A stretch of 27,368 nucleotides of DNA from Priapulus caudatus (taxonomy: Eukaryota > Priapulida > Priapulimorpha > Priapulimorphida > Priapulidae). The notes beneath the pieces were generated by a model that was given only the letters and a program-made list of their open reading frames with translations, was not told where the DNA came from and searched no databases. The stretch spans positions 251,105 through 278,472 of the forward strand of contig NW_014577307.1 in the NCBI RefSeq assembly GCF_000485595.1, read 5' to 3'. A program made the position numbers and the translations under genes. This document shows, one piece after another, positions 20,015-27,368 of this stretch (the first letter of the stretch is position 1; each line of letters starts with the position of its first letter).

Positions 20015-20789
20015 CTGTGACGAGAATGCATCCAAGCACATCATACATCACATCAAAAGTAGATGAGGGAAGAATTCGTTTCTTATCTATTTTTAACACA
20101 TCTAAATTATATATTGATATATTATATATCTAATACATTATTTGTGGAACGTTTCTCGTTCGTCTGTTCTCAGATCAAATCAATATCGGCCACTCTATAT
20201 ATGTCCAAGGATGGCCATTACATGCAACTTTGGATACATTGGAACATGGGCGCATTGGATTTGACCTCCGAGGTCATCTGACATTGCAAAACAAAACAAG
20301 CCGAGGAGCGACAGCGCTCATCTAGCATCTACTGCGGTGACTCTGTGGTGGAGTGTGTGGGATTCTAGTAAACCCTGTTAGTCCGCAAAATTGTGTTCAC
20401 ATACCGCGGCCAAAAACAGTGGATGGCACAGGGATGGTAATCAGGAACCTCCAAAGGAATGTTCGTTGGGATCTTTATGAAAGTGTCCACGCCAGATGGC
20501 ACGTACGTTAAGTGTCTTCAGATATAAAGATGGAAGCTCCCATCGTACGTAGTAGGCAACAACTATTTGCAAGACAGAATAGGTAAGCACTCATGCCATT
20601 TACCGTACGCAAGCCTACAGGTCTAAATAGAGAGCTACCACCTGTAACTAATTAACACAGGCAAAAGCTACACAGTACTATTGGCCACTACATGCACTGG
20701 CAATGGCATAAGTTACATGTAACACACTGACAGTACAGAATTGCCATAGAAAATATACGATTTAAGGAGCATAAACCTTCTTCAACCAA

Positions 20790-21550
20790 ATTTAGCTTTT
20801 AAATTTCACGTGTGACATTGTAGGCTCATACATCCAGGCATGTATAGATTCTACTAACAAAACATCCGGCAGTCAATTCTTTCTAACAGTAAACAAATCC
20901 ATGTTTAACCCTCCTGCTTGAGGGTCAAAAGGTTATCCGACACTTACTCTTCGCATATCAGCAGAAAGTAAATTTCATGTCTTTCAATAAAGCCATAAAA
21001 ATGGCTAGTCACGCGCTGAAGCAAAAAGTTTTTCAATCGCTCCGTCAGACATGTCCTCAGAAAATGTTTAAAATCTGCCTGTGCCCCATTGACCTTTGAC
21101 CTGTGACCTCAAATTTTGGCACAGTGATGCTTTTCCTACCATGATGCTATATCACCAACTATCACGAGGCCTAGGTCGAACCGTTTAGATTTGGCCGCAA
21201 TTCTGCATTTCCTCCCTATTACCTTTAAGTTAAGGAGGGAAGTTCCGCCTTCTTTACACCTCTTGACTTTGACCTTTGAACCCACAATGCGCCAGCTTCG
21301 ACACTCAACCAACTGCGTTTCAGATATTCGCCCCCCCCCCACTCCCCAAATATCGTGACGCGTACGTCGAGCGGTAAGATTTGTGCCCAAGCTGTTTGAT
21401 CGGACGGACGACGGACGACGGACGGACGGACGACGGACGCACGCACGGACGATCATGCGATCTACAAGCTGCATCTGACTACGTCAGATGAGCTAAAAAA
21501 TAAAGAAAAAATATGTCGTCAGATGAGCTAAAAATGAAGAAAAAATTATG
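20790..21550 (+). repeat. Dispersed repeat with TGACCTTTGACC block and GACGG tail
   Basis: This intron stretch contains ttgacctttgacctgtgacc at about 21090, tgactttgacctttgaaccc at about 21264, a run of nine to ten Cs at 21332, a GGACGGACGACGG array at 21394-21450, and the end word cgtcagatgagctaaaaa. The end word is repeated in tandem at about 21484 and 21516. These blocks resemble the bodies and tails of short interspersed elements. No protein is encoded. It lies between the last N-terminal SNX25 exon and unit 2. Confidence 0.6.
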
Positions 21551-21734
21551 CCCCTGCAGCAGCGTTACATCAACGCACCCTTGTAGCGGTAAATAAACCG
21601 GCCCACATGCAGACGGGATTCACTTTGCACTGGCTTGCATGTCTGTCATGTCATTGTTGTAACAACATTCACCTTGCACCGACTTGATACAAAGTGTGCA
21701 AGACTATACGTAGCACAATTATAGACTATAGAGT

Positions 21735-21763
21735 GTGATAGATAGATAGATAGATAGATACAT

Positions 21764-21795
<32 letters not shown>

Positions 21796-21823
21796 ATAGA
21801 TAGAGAGATAGATGGATAGATAG

Positions 21824-21854
<31 letters not shown>

Positions 21855-21872
21855 GATAAATAGATATAGATA
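21735..21872. repeat. (GATA)n microsatellite
   Basis: About 135 bases of gata repeats with occasional interruptions (cata, gagagata, gataaata). It directly adjoins the palindromic element end at 21890-21955. Confidence 0.95.
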
Positions 21873-21954
21873 TATTTTTGGGTATCTTTCTTTCAACCAA
21901 GTGGTCACCAATCGAGCGCTTTATTTCCCGGGCAACGCCGGGTGTCCTGCTAGA

Positions 21955-21955
<1 letters not shown>
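21873..21955. repeat. Possible retroelement end with CCCGGGCAACGCCGGGT
   Basis: Sequence running from ttttgggtatctttctttc to gggtgtcctgctag contains cccgggcaacgccgggt, an imperfect hairpin. It is bounded on one side by GATA repeats and on the other by a (TA)n tract at 21955-21984. A GC-rich hairpin next to a microsatellite is common at the ends of non-LTR elements. I cannot name the family. Confidence 0.4.
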
Positions 21956-21986
<31 letters not shown>

Positions 21987-22083
21987 TCAATTAATTCCTT
22001 GCCAGATCTAATCATGTAAAAAATTCCCCACAATTACAATAATAATCTTTATAAGACCCTAAGATTGGGTTACCCATGCCCAC

Positions 22084-22274
22084 CTTTTTTCCAGGCACGT
22101 GCACCCCAGCCTGCCTCTCTCGGCTTCTGTACGACAGATACTCAGCGCCACCTAGCATGCGAATTCGGTACTCGCATTGCGCCTTTGCGTAGCGACACTG
22201 CTTGATGTAGCGATGCAGATTACGTGCCTTTAGTAACGCCCCCTTGGCACTGCTCGTAGGCTGTGCATCTCTGT
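22084..22274 (-). CDS. SNX25: SNX25 exon: PXA-RGS linker helices
   Basis: A 191 nt exon with acceptor ATCACAG and donor GTGGGC, ending in phase 0. It encodes a Ser/Ala-rich lead, then LLKARNLHRYIKQ and YAKAQCEYRIRMLGGAEYLS. The K-A-R-N-x-x-RYI...AK.QCE.RIR.LGG pattern is specific to SNX25 and close relatives and lies between PXA and RGS. It closes with basic residues ending in PGKK. The next coding exon in transcript order is the first RGS exon, which begins in phase 0 as required, about 2.1 kb away in unit 2 (broken there) or about 11.3 kb away in unit 1 (intact there). Confidence 0.93.
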
Positions 22275-22488
22275 CTGTGATAGGATAAAGGTACATTGTA
22301 AGGATAAGTGTACATGAGAAACTCCCAGAGAAAAGATATTCTACAGCAACAAGGCAAAGCAGAGCATTCGAATTATCCTTCTTTTCGTGATGATTGTTAT
22401 CGATGCATGAGCGGGAATAATTTATCAGCCATTGCACAGTGATGTGTGACAATTTTTATGCGGAATCATCACACAAGATGCTTGTTAC

Positions 22489-22562
22489 CTGTTTCTATTC
22501 CCTGTGCTTTTTTCCAGTTGTTGATCACGGTTGCCTGCATAATCTCAGTGATAATATGATAC
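22489..22562 (-). CDS. SNX25: SNX25 small exon: linker after PXA
   Basis: This 74 nt exon encodes YHIITEIMQATVINNWKKAQ followed by GIET. It joins LKQIR from the upstream exon through an Arg codon split two plus one. The pattern RYxIxxEIxQAT is conserved in SNX25 and related sorting nexins just after PXA. Splice signals are CTCTTAG and GTAACA. The exon ends in phase 1 and the next exon begins with the two bases that complete an Asp codon. It is too short to be noticed as an open frame on its own and is supported by homology and phase. Confidence 0.9.
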
Positions 22563-22905
22563 CTAAGAGTTCAACAATTAATTGTCACTATTAATTAAAT
22601 TATTTACAGTAATCTTGGCTAAATCTATTCACACATGACTTCATCTTTAGTACACACCCCAACATAATTACATAATTATACTTTAAGAGTATAATAATTC
22701 GATACACAATTTGCACTTCAAATATGACAACCATTGTTTTTCTAAACTGGCAAATGCACCACACACAAATTCCTACAGATTTTAAAGCGTAGTCTCCACC
22801 AATACCAACTATTAGTAATTACAGCACGGAGTTTTTATCCTACTCTACAAACACCTGCTGAAACTATATACGAGTAATGCGAGCTGTATTTCAAAGTCGC
22901 CCTAC

Positions 22906-23092
22906 CTGATTTGTTTCAACTGCTCAATGTCTGTGCAGGCATTGATCATTTTGATGAACGTCTCATACGTAGCAGCATAGGCATACGTGCGTCTGTGTGT
23001 TTCATACTCAGTCTCCCTGCTCTCTAACCAGATGACCAGCTTCTGGTTTATGTAGTCTGGATCACACACCATATCGATGCAGGGCTTTAGCA
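22906..23092 (-). CDS. SNX25: SNX25 exon: end of PXA domain (DPDYIN motif)
   Basis: A 187 nt exon with acceptor TGTTTAG and donor GTAGGG. It continues REVMLS with VLKPCIDMVCDPDYINQKLV, the most diagnostic PXA motif of the family. It then encodes a long polar helix and a segment ending in FIKMINACTDIEQLKQIR, matching vertebrate SNX25 in the equivalent position. Start and end phases (2 and 2) fit both neighbours. The strong match makes this one of the surest exons in the window. Confidence 0.95.
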
Positions 23093-23384
23093 CTAAACAT
23101 GAAAAACAACAGGGCTTCAAAACGAAAGAACAACAACTAGGTCAGTAACCACTGATGCAAACAACCCAATGTTAGCAGTAAACAAATACAATGTTTATTT
23201 AACACTAACACAAATGATTCCCCCTATAAATTACGCTCATGAAGTATGTCATTTTATTCTGAGAACAATTTCGAGATATGGCAATCGTGACTTATGTGAT
23301 CAAGTTTTTGTAACATTGTGAACTTTCATACAACGGTTCTAATACCCCATGCCATCCCGACCATTCCTCTAAGGCAGTTGTTAC

Positions 23385-23542
23385 CGGATAACATGACTTC
23401 ACGTAGGAGATATCTGATCACAGAAGCCTGCTGATGTTTTGCGGGTAGTGCGAGAACTAAGATCACATCGCATGCTTGGCGCAGATATTCTGTCTCTGTC
23501 TCTTCACTCATCAAGCAGGGGTGCAGCGAAAACATTTCATTC
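23385..23542 (-). CDS. SNX25: SNX25 exon: PXA domain, third part
   Basis: A 158 nt exon flanked by a TTTACAG acceptor and a GTAACA donor. It encodes NEMFSLHPCLMSEETETEYL, then RQACDVILVLALP and SVIRYLLREVMLS. The HPC..SEE.E..YLR motif and the following hydrophobic helix with LREV are hallmarks of PXA domains in the SNX13/14/19/25 family. The junction codon with the upstream exon is CG plus G (Arg), and the exon ends with one base of a Val codon completed by the next exon, so both splice phases agree. Confidence 0.93.
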
Positions 23543-23796
23543 CTGTAAAGTTGAATCCAACCAAGATACACATACCCAATACAAAAGCAAGGTATACCTA
23601 TTCTAAATAACTTGAAGCACGTTGTTTGCATAACCTACTGCATTTTCAGTAGCATTTGTCAATGATACACTGGAAAGGGTATATGATCTCATATAGATGA
23701 TGTTTACTGTTGTTATTCATGCGTGTGCGAGCTACCTGAGACTAAATTGAAATGATATACAAAACCCACTAGGTTGGATACACATTTGGTTTGCTA

Positions 23797-23869
23797 TAGT
23801 TTCTAAAACTATACTTTTTTAGAAACTCGAGATTTCAATCAAATTTGAGTTTTTTCAAAATCTCGAGTA
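23797..23869. other. Nested hairpins in a PXA intron
   Basis: agtttctaaaa (about 23800) pairs with ttttagaaact (about 23817-23827). Overlapping the second arm, actcgagattt (23825-23835) can instead pair with aaatctcgagt (23858-23868). The two stems compete for the same middle segment. This may be a small element remnant. Confidence 0.6.
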
Positions 23870-24042
23870 ATCAATTTGATGACTGCTACATATTTATTAC
23901 ACATGGCGAAGTTTGCATTTACTCACCTGAGTAAGTTGGTTGCAAAAAGAAAAATCAAGAAATATTATAGATTTTTTGTGGGATCGTTTTTTTCCGATAC
24001 CTAATCTACTAATGCTTGACGATCAATTATTTAGATGCTAAC

Positions 24043-24174
24043 CGAGAGCTGCAGTGACGGATGCTACGGAAGTGGTCACAGAGCTTCTGAACGACATCCT
24101 GCGAAATCACTTGCACTTTATCAATGTCCCTACTCTTTTTCGTCAGTTGCTGGAGCATTTCCCAGACATCAGCC
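24043..24174 (-). CDS. SNX25: SNX25 exon: PXA domain, second part
   Basis: A 132 nt exon that joins the preceding one in phase and continues PXA with ADVWEMLQQLTKKSRDIDKV and then ISQDVVQKLCDHF. These are the expected amphipathic helices (W..L..L..R..DID, then D-V-V-x-x-L-x-x-H). The acceptor (CTTCAG) lacks a good pyrimidine tract and the donor is GTTAGC, which is non-optimal. An alternative acceptor about 35 bases upstream would also keep frame, so the 5' edge is less certain than the interior. A plus-strand open frame covers the same bases, but the minus-strand homology is clear. Confidence 0.85.
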
Positions 24175-24431
24175 CTGAAGCATTCAAACTTCATGATGTC
24201 AGCCATACTCGGTGTAGGTTACTGGATGCAAGGGCCAAATATTTCTGCTATAACAATAATAGTTTTATACGTTTCTTGTGGTACATATTGCTTTATAAAG
24301 TTAAATAGTAGTCCAGGATAAATATTGTATCACTTTTTATAAGTTTGGGTGTTCTCTTATTGGGTATAAGTAAAAGATAACTGAATCCACAGTGGAGATA
24401 TGTTGTCATATATTAATCTATCAATACTTAC

Positions 24432-24613
24432 TCAAGAACTTTTGAAAATTCATTAGTATCATTACTGATTTCTTGGTACCAACTAATGACATAGTCTCGC
24501 ATAGTTAACTGTATAGCTTCTCCCAGTGCCTGATCCACTGCAAGAGATATGATGACAGGATGGGCATGGGCATCTCGATTTTCTTCCTGTTGCTTTCTTT
24601 CCTCCTCCTCCTT
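24432..24613 (-). CDS. SNX25: SNX25 exon: start of PXA domain
   Basis: A 182 nt exon with acceptor ACGCTAG and donor GTAAGT, ending in phase 2. It opens with a very charged stretch (KEEEERKQQEENRD). It then enters the PXA (PX-associated) domain with VDQALGEAIQLTMRDYVISW followed by YQEISND, which matches the family pattern of helix, RDYxxxWY, and acidic or serine-rich turn. This start lies at about residue 47 of the assembled protein. PXA domains of this family are helical and are proposed to handle lipid at ER contact sites, by homology with SNX14 and yeast Mdm1. Confidence 0.9.
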
Positions 24614-24998
24614 CTAGCGTGTAGACAAAAAGAAATACATTTACTTGAATAAATTAAACGATTGTATGGTGCCAGAACTGTAATACACTTTGCGCATGCA
24701 AAACTTTCGACTTACACGGACGTTTATTTACTGGGAACAATAAACTATAGAAATGCCCGCTAATTTGATTATGTATATTCATATCTCTAACTGTACCAGA
24801 ACCTTAATGTTGTGGAATCTGCAATGCAATGCATATTGTGTGTTTGCATAAGCACATGTAGATGAGAGCTTGTACATGCATATGTGCTGGTCAAAGTCTA
24901 TTATGGATAATGAGTTCATTTGTGTGCTCATGCAGATATAGTACTTAAACTAATGAAGTAGCTGCATACTATGCTATAAGTATAATATAATTAGAAAT

Positions 24999-24999
24999 T

Positions 25000-25044
<45 letters not shown>
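24999..25044. repeat. (CT)n(TA)n microsatellite
   Basis: A pure ct run passes into ta repeats, ending ~20 bases from the donor site of the first SNX25 exon found. Confidence 0.95.
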
Positions 25045-25045
<1 letters not shown>

Positions 25046-25062
25046 TACAGATGTATGCTCAC

Positions 25063-25200
25063 CAAAATCTTAATAAAAAGTTCTCTAGAAGGAGATCTGT
25101 AAACGTCTTCTACTTGAGCTTCATGAATTCGTTGCTGTCGGATGAAGAGACGAAATCCCACAGCAGCACCTGCTAACATGCACGTAAGTACAAAGGCCAC
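25063..25200 (-). CDS. SNX25: SNX25 exon: N-terminal transmembrane segment
   Basis: This 138 nt exon (46 codons) is open in phase 0, preceded by a TTTCTAG acceptor and followed by a GTGAGC donor. It begins with the hydrophobic run VAFVLTCMLAGAAVGF, followed by RLFIRQQR, which looks like one membrane span and a basic cytosolic flank. The rest is a polar linker ending in SRELFIKIL. Members of this family are anchored to ER membranes by N-terminal hydrophobic segments, so the placement upstream of PXA fits. No Met lies upstream within the exon. The initiator must be in another exon; one candidate is ATG GAA followed by GTAAAC near 25790, which would join in phase but has a weak donor and is unproven. 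Confidence 0.8.
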
Positions 25201-26160
25201 CTAGAAATGTAAAAACAAAGTACCATAAAATTGTCTGTTAGATGATCAACATATAGTTGCCATACATTCCATTCACTCCACCTGATGGAAGTTGGGGAGC
25301 AGAGTGCTACATCGGCAAACAGCAGACTTAATTAATTCGTACATGTGATGTGGTATCAAGGATCGCACGTAGTTTACTTCATAAACACGTAAAAAGATAC
25401 GGGTATTCATTCGTCATGACTCAGTAAGGTCACGAAATCCTACCACCCGCATCCACCCATTTGACAAATTAGTTATTGGCAGTGGCTACGGGTACGGTAG
25501 CCGTATCTTAATGTTTAACATTTCTCTAGAGGTCTAGCAAAATTATCGGTGAAAGTGCGGATCGAGGGTCCATTTGCAGACCTGCGTTTTTCTATGAGTC
25601 ACATGCATAGCAACGTACGGGCATGCATTGATTCGCAAATTACACGGTGAAACTCTGGTAATTTGGGCCTTACTTCCTTGAGAGCTTAGCTGGAGTCAGT
25701 GTGCATGCGTTTCTCTGCGCTGGTGGAAACCTCTAGAAGCTGTTGCTAGTAGATCAGTGCTGCGCGCGTGCTCGACGCGTTTACTTCCATTGTCCCATTG
25801 TCACATTACGTGGACGGGGTTCATTAATATTTAAAAAAAAGACGCATGTAGCCCCCGCGTCTCGTCGATGCCTGACTATTATATCCAGCATCGATTGGGT
25901 ACGTGCGCAGCGTACCAGGCACCTATTGTAAATAGAAGTGATGTCACACAAACACACACACATACTACGATGCATTGAATCCCCCGCATACGCGCCTGTG
26001 AATCACTGGTATCCCGGCGGTTACCCCTGGTAGCGGTGACCGAGGGCATTGACACCACCGGGGGAGTCCCCTGGCATCTGGTGTGAATGCCCCTGGGGTG
26101 GATGCGCCCTACTTTAATTTTCCTGCATGTGTGAGAGGGCGGTCCATTATAGGGCAATTA
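25201..26160. other. Sequence upstream of first recognised SNX25 exon; no exon found
   Basis: Contains a CA tract at 25946-25965 and a GC-rich hairpin at 26044-26092. The minus strand has ATG GAA then GTAAAC near 25790 and an ATG-started frame near 26570 (MADRRPWLRHELEW). Either could be a 5' exon, but neither has support beyond position. I see no recognisable core promoter. Confidence 0.4.
26044..26092. other. GC-rich hairpin
   Basis: gggcattgacacca at 26044-26057 pairs with tggtgtgaatgccc at 26079-26092 with one mismatch in 14. The loop contains gggggagtcccc, which can itself pair. The structure is strong on either strand. Function is unknown. Confidence 0.75.
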
Positions 26161-26890
26161 ACACGGCATCTGCAGCAATGTGTAGTAGAACGAAAGCGAG
26201 AGATAGAGAGAGAGAGAGAGAGAGAAAGCGGGGAGTGATCGGGAGGTGGTGAGAGTTAAGTAGTAGTAGTAGGCGATGTTTAGCGCAAAATTAGCGCAAA
26301 TGTTTAGAGCGTGTTTCCTGTGAGTTGCTGCGACTCTAGGAAGTGTACAACAGTAAGCTTCCGCAATTGTTCACCGTTGCACTATTTCGTCTCTAGAAAA
26401 GGCCATTTTTGGCTCTTTTTTTTCGCCGAAATTCGGCACTAGAGTGCAATAATTTGCATTATGCACGCAAATTAGATGCCTCGTGGACGTCTAGAAAGCA
26501 TTAGAAGTAAAATTATTCGTGTTGTGCCATTCCAGCTCGTGGCGTAGCCATGGTCGCCGGTCGGCCATTTGTGTGTATGAAACGGGATCCGACTACTCTG
26601 TAGAAATTCGCATCATAGAGCTGGCAAAAGTTTCGAGTGGAGCATAGAGCACGAATCTGTAGTTATTTAACATGAATAAAGTGTATGTTTTGTAAGCGCA
26701 GTAACAGTGTGCGTATTTTTAATTAATTTCTGTTCGATGCTTATTCAGGCCTGTAGCCTATGGACGCCCTCTACTGTTGTTCAACACCTTAACATTTGGG
26801 GAAAATGGCTGTTTGAAAAACAAGTGCCGTCAGGGAAGGGATATAAAATCTACTGCCGAATTGGGTTCTGTACAGAAATGTTCAGTGTTT
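26161..26890. other. Non-coding sequence between hairpin region and CT tract
   Basis: A GA run at 26201-26228, a short direct repeat built on atgtttag and ttagcgcaaa at 26276-26310, and no gene that I can support. A plus-strand frame beginning at 26707 is open only because it runs into the CT repeat. Confidence 0.5.
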
Positions 26891-26914
26891 CTCTACGACG
26901 CCCGTGGCCCTCGA

Positions 26915-27077
26915 TCTCTCGCCTCTCTCTCTCTCCTCTCTCCTCTCTCTCTCTCTCTCTCTTCTCCTCTCTTCTCTCTCTCTCTCTCTCTCTCTCCTCT
27001 CTCCCTCCCTCCTCCCTCCCTCCCTCCTCGCTCTCGCTCTCGCCTCCTCTCTCTCTCTCTCTCTCTCTCTCTCCTCG

Positions 27078-27111
<34 letters not shown>

Positions 27112-27240
27112 CCTCTCCCTCTCCTCTCTCGTTCTCTCTCTCTCTTCTCGTCTCTCTCGCCTCTCTCGCTCTCTCTCTCTCTTCTTCTCTCTCTCCTTCT
27201 CTCTCAATCTATCTCTTTCTGTCTCTCTTTCTCGCGCTCT
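26915..27240. repeat. CT-rich polypyrimidine tract
   Basis: More than 300 bases of almost pure C and T (ctctct, ccctcc, ctcgct words). It mirrors the purine-rich tract at the left end of the window. Open frames here read as Ser/Leu or Arg/Glu repeats and are artefacts. Confidence 0.95.
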
Positions 27241-27368
27241 TTCTATTTTGCTCCTACGTCTCGCCTATGGTGCGCGCTCGCTCACGCCGCAGACAGCTTG
27301 CTGTTATAGCGAAAGCACGCACACCATGACGGCCCTCCCCCACCAGCATCAACACCCACGCACGCGCG

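Larger units (their letters stand above)
11594..20786. repeat. Unit 2 of a large direct tandem duplication
   Basis: The second copy begins with the same ccacttagattgtaagg and ends with the same ccttcttcaac, then gives way to unique sequence at 20787. It is ~870 bases shorter than unit 1. Here the left part (11594 to about 14600) has intact exons, while the right part (about 17300-20100) has frameshifted ones. The junction at 11592-11594 is direct, with no inserted sequence and no target-site duplication, so transposition is unlikely to have made it. Confidence 0.9.
1967..25200 (-). other. SNX25: SNX25-like gene locus (sorting nexin with PXA, RGS, PX and nexin-C domains), partly duplicated
   Basis: The exons on the minus strand together encode, in order, a transmembrane segment, PXA, RGS, coiled coil, PX and nexin-C. 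This is the architecture of SNX13, SNX14 and SNX25. Residue matches favour SNX25: DPDYINQKL at the end of PXA, KARNLHRYI and CEYRIRMLGG in the linker, FYPSFLVSD at the end of RGS, FELSGVFSFLRRTL and VGQQNARQG in nexin-C. In other animals these proteins sit on the ER or endosomes, bind phosphoinositides through PX, and mammalian SNX25 promotes TGF-beta receptor degradation; that role is transferred by homology only. Summed exon lengths keep frame within each block (1062, 711 and 744 nt, each divisible by three). The initiating Met and the last ~20-25 codons were not found. From RGS onward the gene is present twice, and only a mosaic of the two copies is open. Confidence 0.9.

Noticed and set aside
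1530-20786. A trans-spliced or split gene using both units as a new mechanism
   Set aside because: The error-like insertions in the broken halves, present also in introns, are better explained by uncorrected sequence than by a new splicing arrangement.
21646-21990. Tyr/Ile/Ser repeat frame
   Set aside because: It is the GATA microsatellite read on the minus strand.
24054-24308. Plus-strand frame starting MTDATEVVTELLND
   Set aside because: It looks protein-like but is antisense to a PXA exon whose minus-strand reading has clear homology and fitting splice phases.
26893-27207. Minus-strand Arg/Glu-rich frame
   Set aside because: It is the same CT tract read on the other strand as GA. Low complexity, not a protein.
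26707-27309. Long plus-strand open frame rich in Ser and Leu (200 codons)
   Set aside because: Most of it is the CT repeat read in frame. The non-repeat first part has no recognisable similarity or splice context.
1-27368. CRISPR array, tRNA or rRNA genes
   Set aside because: The only regular repeats are simple or tandem without unique spacers, and I saw no tRNA cloverleaf motifs or conserved rRNA segments. A covariance-model scan would settle tRNA absence.

Overview
This is animal nuclear DNA. It shows intron-split coding sequence with GT/AG splice sites, long AT-rich introns, many simple repeats and short dispersed repeats. There is no operon, no prokaryotic gene and no viral gene. The repeat content (GACGG-rich repeat tails, TGACCTTTGACC-type repeats, GATA and CA/CT arrays) suggests an aquatic invertebrate. 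I cannot name the phylum from the sequence alone.

One gene dominates the window and is read on the minus strand: a sorting nexin 25 (SNX25) orthologue of the SNX-PXA-RGS-PXC family. Eighteen coding exons could be placed, about 889 residues in total. In transcript order they encode one membrane segment (25063-25200), the PXA domain and the linker after it (24613 down to 22084), the RGS domain (three exons), a coiled-coil pair of exons, the PX domain (three exons), and the nexin-C domain (three exons). With one exception (the first PX exon) every exon is open, has usable splice sites and joins its neighbour in phase. The start codon and the last ~20-25 codons were not found.

The most striking fact is structural. 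The RGS-to-nexin-C half of the gene is present twice in direct tandem: unit 1 is about 1530-11592 and unit 2 about 11594-20786. Exon integrity is complementary. In unit 1 the RGS and coiled-coil exons (8253-10831) are intact while its PX and nexin-C exons (1967-4156) are frameshifted. In unit 2 the PX (second and third) and nexin-C exons (12011-14020) are intact while the RGS and coiled-coil exons (17349-20014) are frameshifted. The broken halves are also the longer ones, with scattered one-base insertions. That is the signature of unpolished long-read sequence. The likeliest reading is one real gene represented twice by an assembly error (or by two unmerged haplotypes), not two genes and not an exotic system.

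Layout: 1-420 GA-rich minisatellite; 421-1529 unique sequence with one doubtful plus-strand Cys-rich exon; 1530-11592 unit 1; 11594-20786 unit 2; 20787-22083 repeat-rich intron; 22084-25200 N-terminal exons; 25201-26890 upstream or first-intron sequence with no recognised exon; 26890-27240 CT-rich tract. Each unit also carries a ~0.5 kb terminal-inverted-repeat element inside the RGS domain and a ~1 kb fold-back repeat next to the second coiled-coil exon. Both ends of the window run into low-complexity sequence, as expected of a contig broken at simple repeats.
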